From OFTM382 sp964352615 (GTDB lineage: Bacteria; Planctomycetota; Phycisphaerae; Phycisphaerales; UBA1924), in the NCBI GenBank assembly GCA_964352615.1, contig CAYGSG010000088.1, positions 1 to 11,168 on the forward strand: a stretch of DNA of 11,168 bases, in the 5' to 3' direction. Positions 1-5,024 of the stretch are shown here, piece after piece. Position 1 is the stretch's first letter. Each line of letters opens with the position of its first letter. The position numbers and the translations under genes were made by a program. The notes beneath the pieces were generated by a model. It searched no databases, was not told the origin of the DNA, and saw nothing but the letters and a program-made list of their open reading frames with translations.

Positions 1-55
1 CGCCCGTACCATCAACTGTTCATTGAGCCGCTCTCGATTGGAACCTCCAACGCCC

Positions 56-2239
56 ATGCCAGCAATCTTCAACAGCGTGTTCGATCTGGCACTGGTCGTA
101 TTCGGCTTCGGGCTGCTGATCTTCTTGCACGAGCTCGGGCACTTTCTCGCGGCGCGATGGGCGGGCATCCGCGTGCTCGCGTTCGCCATCGGCTTCGGGC
201 CTGCCCTGGTCAGCTACCGCAAGGGCTTTGGGTTCCGCAGCGGCTCAACCGAGGGCGAGTACCTCGCGCTCATCGCTCAAGCCAAGGGCAAAGACCAGTC
301 TGAACGCGAAGCTGCCCGCCGAAAGCTCGCTGGCGAAACCGGCGTCAACAAACCCGTCTCGACCACCGAGTACCGCCTGAACGCCCTGCCCTTCGGCGGG
401 TACGTCAAGATGCTCGGCCAGGAAGACGCCAACCCTGCTGCGGTCTCGACCGCGCCCGACAGCTACCAGTCCTGCCCGCCCATCAAGCGCATGGTCGTCA
501 TCTCCGCGGGCGTGATCGCCAACATCATCACCGCGCTCCTGCTGTTCGTGGTGGTCTTCATGGTCGGCCTTCGCACCGAGCCGGCTGTCATCGGGCTCGT
601 GGACCCGACAAGCCCCGCCGCCACCGCTCGGCTTGTCAGCACAGACCTCCAAGAAGAATTGGGCGAAGGCCTCAAGCCGGGCGATGCCGTGCTCTCGGTC
701 GATGGCGAAGCGCCGCGGCACTTCAACGACCTTGGCACCCGCGTGGCCATGAGCGACCCCAACCGACCAATGCGCATCACCGTCGCCCGGGTGGGCGTGG
801 CCGAGCCGATCGAGTTCGAGCTCGAACCACGCTCAGGCCAGACCTCCGGCCTGCGCGAGATCGGGGTCGCCCCGCCGTTCACTTCGCGCATCGACCCGCA
901 GTTCGCCGACAGCCCCACATGGCGAGAGTCGTTCGACAGGCTTGGCCTGCGCAACGTCGAACCCGGAATGATGCTCGAAGCCGTCAATGGAATACCGGTC
1001 AGCAACCGCGCGGAGGTCCTCGCCATCGCCCGCGCCTCGGGCGGCCAGCCGTTGAACGCCACCTTCACCGATGAAGACGGCCAGAGCGTTACCGCTGCCA
1101 TCAAGCCGCTCGCCGAGTACGAGCTCGACGATGCCAACCCCGATCCCGGCACCCTCACCCCGATCGACCATTTGCTCGGGCTGATGCCCGTGCTGAGCGT
1201 CTCGGCCACCGCTAAACGCGGCGCCAGCCTCGGACTCGTTCAGGGCGATGTGTTCCTCAGGCTCGGCGAGGTCGAGTTCCCAAGCGTGCTCACCGGCGTG
1301 CGCGAGATCAAGCGCCACGCGGGCCGGCCCATCCGCGCCACCGTGCTGCGCACCTACGCGAGCGACGAGAAGGACGCCCCGCGCGTCGAGCCCCACGAGG
1401 TCGAGCTCGAACTCAGCGTCACGCGCAAGGGCACCATCGGGTTCAGCTACGTCGCCGCCAACACGAATTCAAACCTGTTCGCGCTCCCGCCATCGAGCCT
1501 GTGGACCATGCCCGGCGGCGAACCATTCACGCCCGCTGCTGGCTCACTCATCGATCGGCCCGGCGTGCGCATCGTCGCGGTCGATGGCGCGCCCACCGAT
1601 TCGCTCGAACAGGTCCGCGCCCAACTCCTCACCACCACCGCCAGCGCGTTCGCACAAGGCAGCGAGTCGGCCACCGTCGAGGTCACGCTGCTCAGCGCCT
1701 TCGCCGAAGGCGAGCCACAGCGCGTAACCAAGCAGTGGACACTCAGCCAAAGCGATCTCGAAAGACTCCACAGCCTCGGCTACTCGCTCGGTGCGGCCGG
1801 CTCGCTGTTCGAGCCCGAGCGGTTCACGCTCAAGGCCGAAGGCCCAGCAGACGCGATCGTGCTCGGGCTGGGCGAGACCCGCCGAATCGCCCAGCAGACG
1901 TACCTCACGTTCCTGCGCCTCTTCCAAGGCTCGGTGAAGGTCGAGCACCTGCGCGGCCCGGTCGGCATCGCGCACATCGGCACCATCATCGCTGATCGCG
2001 GCATCGTCTGGCTGCTGTTCTACATGGCGCTCATCAGCATCAACCTCGCGGTCGTCAACTTCCTGCCGCTGCCCATCGTCGACGGCGGGCAATTCCTCAT
2101 GCTCATCTACGAGCAGCTTCGCGGCAAGCCCGTGCCCATCGCCCTTCAGGGCGCGCTCACGCTCGGCGGGCTCGCGCTGGTCGGGGTGGTGTTCCTCGTC
2201 GTCACCTTCAACGACATCTCCAACCTGCTCGGACGCTAG
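56..2239 (+). CDS. rseP: RseP-type site-2 zinc metalloprotease with expanded PDZ region
   Basis: Intramembrane protease that cuts membrane-embedded substrates, typically anti-sigma factors or leftover signal peptides. The 727-residue product has the M50 hallmarks: HELGH at residues 25-29 in the first membrane helix (about 8-30), a GGYVKML loop near 114-120, a second helix at about 144-171, a RGPVGIAHIG segment near 633-642, and the second metal-site motif NFLPLPIVDGG at 668-678 with Asp676, followed by a last helix near 700-718. Between helices 2 and 3 lie about 475 residues with at least two clear and up to four possible PDZ-like stretches (about 175-256, 265-350, 365-450, 495-560). E. coli RseP has about 450 residues and two PDZ domains. 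A charged insert of about 50 residues (56-105) separates helix 1 from the GGYVKM loop. The ATG at 56 is preferred because it puts the helix at the very N-terminus. The frame is open upstream to the window edge (a TTG lies at 23) and no good Shine-Dalgarno is visible. The hydrolase gene follows after 6 bases. The family call is firm; the substrate is unknown. Confidence 0.95.
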   Translation: MPAIFNSVFDLALVVFGFGLLIFLHELGHFLAARWAGIRVLAFAIGFGPALVSYRKGFGFRSGSTEGEYLALIAQAKGKDQSEREAARRKLAGETGVNKPVSTTEYRLNALPFGGYVKMLGQEDANPAAVSTAPDSYQSCPPIKRMVVISAGVIANIITALLLFVVVFMVGLRTEPAVIGLVDPTSPAATARLVSTDLQEELGEGLKPGDAVLSVDGEAPRHFNDLGTRVAMSDPNRPMRITVARVGVAEPIEFELEPRSGQTSGLREIGVAPPFTSRIDPQFADSPTWRESFDRLGLRNVEPGMMLEAVNGIPVSNRAEVLAIARASGGQPLNATFTDEDGQSVTAAIKPLAEYELDDANPDPGTLTPIDHLLGLMPVLSVSATAKRGASLGLVQGDVFLRLGEVEFPSVLTGVREIKRHAGRPIRATVLRTYASDEKDAPRVEPHEVELELSVTRKGTIGFSYVAANTNSNLFALPPSSLWTMPGGEPFTPAAGSLIDRPGVRIVAVDGAPTDSLEQVRAQLLTTTASAFAQGSESATVEVTLLSAFAEGEPQRVTKQWTLSQSDLERLHSLGYSLGAAGSLFEPERFTLKAEGPADAIVLGLGETRRIAQQTYLTFLRLFQGSVKVEHLRGPVGIAHIGTIIADRGIVWLLFYMALISINLAVVNFLPLPIVDGGQFLMLIYEQLRGKPVPIALQGALTLGGLALVGVVFLVVTFNDISNLLGR

Positions 2240-2245
2240 CCCTTC

Positions 2246-3196
2246 GTGCCACCCGCACCACTCGCCACCATCCTCGGCCTACTCGTGCTCCTCGCTGCGG
2301 GCGGCGCGGTGTTCGCGCTGGCGCTGTTCGTGTGGACCGTGCGCATGCTCACCCGCCCGCCACGCCGGGGCTACGGCTGGGCCGTCGCGCACAACCGCCC
2401 GAGCAATCCCGGCGAACTTGAGGGCCATCCGCCCGCGTATACCGAGTGGACATTCAAGAGCCTCGGCGTCGATCTGCCCGTTTGGGACATCACCGGAGGT
2501 AACCCCGCCGGTCCGTGCGTGATTCTCACGCCCGGCTGGGGGCAGGGCCGCGTGGGTTGCCTCGACCGCGTCAGCGGCGTGCTCGGCGCCGCAAGCCGGG
2601 TGCTCGTTTGGGACACCCCCGCCACCGGTGAAGCCAAGGGCCGATGCACCCTCGGTGCGCACGAAGCCGTCATGCTCGCGGACCTGATCGATCGCGCGCA
2701 GAGCGAAAGGCCGATCGTGCTCATGGGCGCCTCGATGGGCGCTGGCGTTTCGATTCAGGTCGCAGCAAGCCGAAGCGAAATTGCGGACGTGAGTATCGCG
2801 GGCGTCATAGCCGAGGCCCCCTACCGCGTGCCGTTCACGCCCGCCAAAGGCGTGCTTACCGCAGCCAGCCTGCCGTCAGCGCTCAGCCTCCGGCCTGCGC
2901 TCGCGTGGGTCGGCGTGCGGTCAGACGCGGGGCCAAAGTGGACCGGCTTTGATCGTGCCGATCACGCGGCCAACCTCAGATGCCCGCTGCTCGTCCTCCA
3001 CGGCTCCGACGACAACGTCTGCCCCATCGAAGACGGGCGAGCCATCGCACAAGCTGCAAGCAGCGGCACGATCATCGAGTTTGAAGGCGGCGACCACCAC
3101 TCGCTCTGGCGTGAGCCTGCGTGGCGCGCGACGTGCATCGAAGCATCAGAAGCGTTTTTGGTGAAGTGCGCTCAGCTCACAACCGGCGCAACCTGA
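2246..3196 (+). CDS. membrane-anchored alpha/beta hydrolase, substrate unknown
   Basis: Predicted serine hydrolase of the alpha/beta fold, 316 residues. Residues 5-35 form one hydrophobic helix, probably an N-terminal anchor with the catalytic domain outside that segment. The core has an oxyanion-loop-like TPGWGQGR (95-102), the nucleophile elbow GASMG (161-165, Ser163), the acid motif HGSDDNVCP (252-260, probably Asp256) and a C-terminal GGDHHSLW (281-288) that supplies the catalytic His284 or His285. The triad is therefore complete and in the standard order. The start is GTG at 2246, 6 bases after the protease stop, with no clear Shine-Dalgarno, so translation is probably coupled to rseP. 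The last 25 bases overlap the end of the minus-strand DUF4230-like gene. The sequence does not tell whether it acts on esters, peptides or lipids. Linkage to rseP suggests an envelope role, but that is inference. Confidence 0.85.
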   Translation: MPPAPLATILGLLVLLAAGGAVFALALFVWTVRMLTRPPRRGYGWAVAHNRPSNPGELEGHPPAYTEWTFKSLGVDLPVWDITGGNPAGPCVILTPGWGQGRVGCLDRVSGVLGAASRVLVWDTPATGEAKGRCTLGAHEAVMLADLIDRAQSERPIVLMGASMGAGVSIQVAASRSEIADVSIAGVIAEAPYRVPFTPAKGVLTAASLPSALSLRPALAWVGVRSDAGPKWTGFDRADHAANLRCPLLVLHGSDDNVCPIEDGRAIAQAASSGTIIEFEGGDHHSLWREPAWRATCIEASEAFLVKCAQLTTGAT

Positions 3197-3861
3197 GTCG
3201 CCGACTCAAGCTCCATCGCCTTGTCGGCCTGGGGCTGGCCCTTGGCATCGGGCCACACGATGTCCACTTCCGATCCGAGCAGCGAGAACAGCGTGCGAAG
3301 CTGCCGCTCGATGCTCGCGCGGGCCTCGGTCTTGTAGCGCGAATCGCCCGCTGTATACAGGTTGGCCGCCTGCTCCTGGGCCTTGGCCATCAGGTCTTTC
3401 TGGCGGGCCGCATTCATCTGGATCACATCGAGCAGGCCGAGCACCCGGCCCGACTGGATGTCATACGGAGCGACATCCGTCAGCCGAAGATCGCCCTGCA
3501 CGGGCGGCAAGGTCAGCCGGTAGCGGCCCGTAGCCAGCCTCTTCACATCGCTCTGCCCCACAACGCTCAGATCCACGTAGTACTGACGCTCAAAGTGGAA
3601 AATCATCGCCATCTTCGCCTGGCTCAACAGCAGCGGGGGCACCCACGACAGCCCGCTGGTTGCGGTTGCGATCTCCTTGGCGCAGACCTCAAGCCCCACC
3701 AACTTGCCCACCGAGCGCACGCGCTCAGCGATGGTGTCCGTCTCGATGGTCGTCTTGGCCGCCTTGCCCGTGAACACCCTGAGCACCAAGACGGTTCCCA
3801 CGATGCCCACGATGGGGCCGCCAATGAGCAGCACGGTGTCGAAGAATGAGAGTCCGAGCAT
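3172..3861 (-). CDS. single-helix membrane protein, DUF4230-like
   Basis: Uncharacterised 229-residue protein. A hydrophobic helix at about residues 7-29 is followed by a soluble domain. The order of elements resembles DUF4230 proteins: an early segment on keeping or losing a 'KLVGLEV' strand (53-59), strands around FERQYYVDLSVVG (90-102), a TGRYRLTLPP stretch (111-120), then a helix with AARQKDLMAKAQEQAANLY (151-169) and a final helix-strand RTLFSLLGSEVDIVW (189-203). I recognise this by pattern only. The function of DUF4230 is not established, so none is claimed. The start is supported by AAGGAA (plus-strand 3871-3876) 9 bases upstream of the ATG. It lies 82 bases downstream of the six-helix membrane protein on the same strand, so the two may be cotranscribed. 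Its 3' end overlaps the hydrolase gene by 25 bases in convergent orientation. A reading frame on the opposite strand is His/Arg-rich and looks like a shadow. Confidence 0.75.
   Translation of the reverse strand: MLGLSFFDTVLLIGGPIVGIVGTVLVLRVFTGKAAKTTIETDTIAERVRSVGKLVGLEVCAKEIATATSGLSWVPPLLLSQAKMAMIFHFERQYYVDLSVVGQSDVKRLATGRYRLTLPPVQGDLRLTDVAPYDIQSGRVLGLLDVIQMNAARQKDLMAKAQEQAANLYTAGDSRYKTEARASIERQLRTLFSLLGSEVDIVWPDAKGQPQADKAMELESATQVAPVVS
3194..3208. other. perfect inverted repeat at convergent gene ends
   Basis: Seven-base arms (TGAGTCG / CGACTCA) are separated by one base and can fold as a 6-bp stem with a 3-base loop. The left arm begins on the TGA stop codon of the hydrolase gene, inside the last codons of the opposing DUF4230-like gene. 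There is no T-run on either side, so it is not a standard intrinsic terminator. It could slow polymerase from both directions, but repeats of this size also arise by chance. Confidence 0.3.
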
Positions 3862-3906
3862 GATGCCAGCTTCCTTGGGAATGCCCGCAGGGCGATTGCG
3901 GTCCGT

Positions 3907-3920
3907 CGGCCAATAGGCCG
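3907..3920. other. small inverted repeat between two minus-strand genes
   Basis: Five-base arms (CGGCC / GGCCG) around an AATA loop, in the 82-base gap between the six-helix membrane protein and the DUF4230-like gene. It lacks a T-run. It could be an attenuating or mRNA-processing hairpin within a two-gene transcript, or chance in GC-rich DNA. Confidence 0.25.
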
Positions 3921-3943
3921 CTGAGGGATGCTAGAACGCCCAT

Positions 3944-4630
3944 TCAGGCAGCGGCCGAGCCCTGCCGGTGGTTCTGCCGGGAGGGATTCTGTCGGGCGTG
4001 GTACGGCACAGCCATCTCGAACGCCTTGATGACCAGGTGCACGCCCACGGCGAACATCACGCTCAGCACCACAGAGCCGACCACCGAGCCCGCCACGCGC
4101 AGCGCCGATGCGGTATCGACCATCGCCGGGAAGAACCCGCCGAAGCCGCTCTTAAGGCCGAAAGCCAGCGCCGCCAACAGCGGCAGAGCGAGCAGCAAGC
4201 CAAACACAAGCCGCCGCCAGCCGATCGCCTGCGTGCCCAGCGCGACCAATACCGACCACATTATCAGAACCGCTCCGAGCAGCCCGCGCACCACGAACCA
4301 CGGGTCGGTCAGCGCAAACCGCGCCGACTTGCCCACGCCGATCGCATCGGGGTTCACCGTGGTGTGCCACGCGAACCGGGCGGTCAACGCCGCCACGATG
4401 AGCACGCCACCTAGGTTCAGCAGGCCGATCGCCCGGCCTGTTTCATCACGCCGAAGCGCAAACAAAACACCCGCGATGCCGGTCACCAGTATGACGGCCT
4501 CGAACCCGAGCGAGGCGAGCACCGTGGTCTCGTTGGTGGCAGCGATCACCGCAGCAGCGCCGCCCGACACAGCCACCGCTGCCATGAGGCCTGCCAGCGC
4601 CAACGCCATCGGTCTGGAGAACATGTTCAT
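3944..4630 (-). CDS. six-helix integral membrane protein, unknown
   Basis: Hypothetical 228-residue membrane protein that I cannot assign to a family. Hydrophobic segments are visible at about residues 8-30, 37-59, 67-86, 111-131, 139-158 and 178-203, with an Arg pair (60-61) after the second helix. The C-terminal tail (about 208-228) is polar, with His, Arg, Gln and Asn, and is probably cytoplasmic. No catalytic motif, nucleotide-binding site or conserved polar residue pattern is obvious. The start is ATG at 4630, with a second ATG two codons later; an in-frame TGA lies 24 bases upstream of the first ATG, so the N-terminus cannot extend far. Ribosome-site support is poor: a GA-rich stretch lies about 20 bases away. 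It is transcribed away from fliD and toward the DUF4230-like gene, with which it may share a transcript. Function is not inferred. Confidence 0.7.
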   Translation of the reverse strand: MNMFSRPMALALAGLMAAVAVSGGAAAVIAATNETTVLASLGFEAVILVTGIAGVLFALRRDETGRAIGLLNLGGVLIVAALTARFAWHTTVNPDAIGVGKSARFALTDPWFVVRGLLGAVLIMWSVLVALGTQAIGWRRLVFGLLLALPLLAALAFGLKSGFGGFFPAMVDTASALRVAGSVVGSVVLSVMFAVGVHLVIKAFEMAVPYHARQNPSRQNHRQGSAAA

Positions 4631-4900
4631 CGTGCTGACACCATCGGCTTCTCACCCTCGCGACTGATCGGACGTTGGGATCTTTCGCACCCATCTGGCC
4701 CCGGTCTTCCCCAACGCTTCATCAGGTACGAGCGGAGCCATTTCCAAGTTCGGTCACCCTCTCATCGTACGAACACCATCGCCAGCACTTCCACCGGGTC
4801 TGCACAGCCTGCGGGTAGGGGAGCCACAAACAGGCACATTCTGCGCGTTCTGGCCGCTCAGACCAAAGCCAAGGGCCCCACAAACCGATGCTCCTGCGGT

Positions 4901-4916
4901 TGGTCCACATCTTGCG
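4901..4916 (+). promoter_or_regulatory. candidate sigma-54 (-24/-12) promoter for fliD-fliS
   Basis: The sequence TGGTCCACATCTTGCG matches the sigma-54 pattern TGGCAC-N5-TTGCA. The invariant GG (4902-4903) and GC (4914-4915) have the required 10-base separation, and the TGG, C and TTGC positions agree. It would start transcription near 4926-4928 and give a leader of about 100 bases before the fliD ATG. Sigma-54 control of hook and filament genes is known in several bacteria. No enhancer-binding protein site was identified, so this rests on the match alone. Confidence 0.4.
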
Positions 4917-5010
4917 ACGCGCGTGCTGGCGGTCGAGGCTGAACGTCGATGAGGGATGGATCCCAGACGCTGGACCCATGACAGAACACCCAGGGCTATG
5001 GCCCGGGTCA

Positions 5011-5016
5011 GAAAGG
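5011..5016 (+). promoter_or_regulatory. Shine-Dalgarno that fixes the fliD start
   Basis: GAAAGG lies 8 bases before the ATG at 5025. In-frame ATGs also occur at 4956 and 4998, but FliD homology begins at the ATG at 5025 (MSGITSGIGLISGID), so this site and the homology agree on the start. Confidence 0.6.
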
Positions 5017-5024
5017 CGTGCAGC

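Larger units (their letters stand above)
4631..5024. promoter_or_regulatory. 394-base divergent intergenic region
   Basis: This gap separates the minus-strand membrane-protein gene from fliD and must hold the promoters for both. The only recognisable promoter-like signal is the sigma-54-type element at 4901-4916 facing fliD. I see no sigma-28 flagellar promoter of the classical form, no convincing sigma-70 hexamers, no tRNA and no riboswitch. An 8-base palindrome (TCGTACGA, 4765-4772) is too short to interpret. Open frames across this stretch on either strand look non-coding; one runs antisense into the start of fliD and another has an unusual Trp/Cys/Arg-rich composition. Confidence 0.6.

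Noticed and set aside
1..55. End of an upstream gene such as dxr, a common rseP neighbour
   Set aside because: One frame stops at 24-26, but the few codons visible cannot identify a gene.
3121..3849. Long plus-strand open frame (242 codons) opposite the DUF4230-like gene
   Set aside because: It is very rich in His, Arg and Gln, has no domain features, and mirrors a minus-strand gene that has a membrane helix, a ribosome site and family-like pattern.
4956..5024. Extended fliD N-terminus from the ATG at 4956
   Set aside because: The extra 23 residues are Arg-rich and unlike FliD; homology and a Shine-Dalgarno favour 5025.
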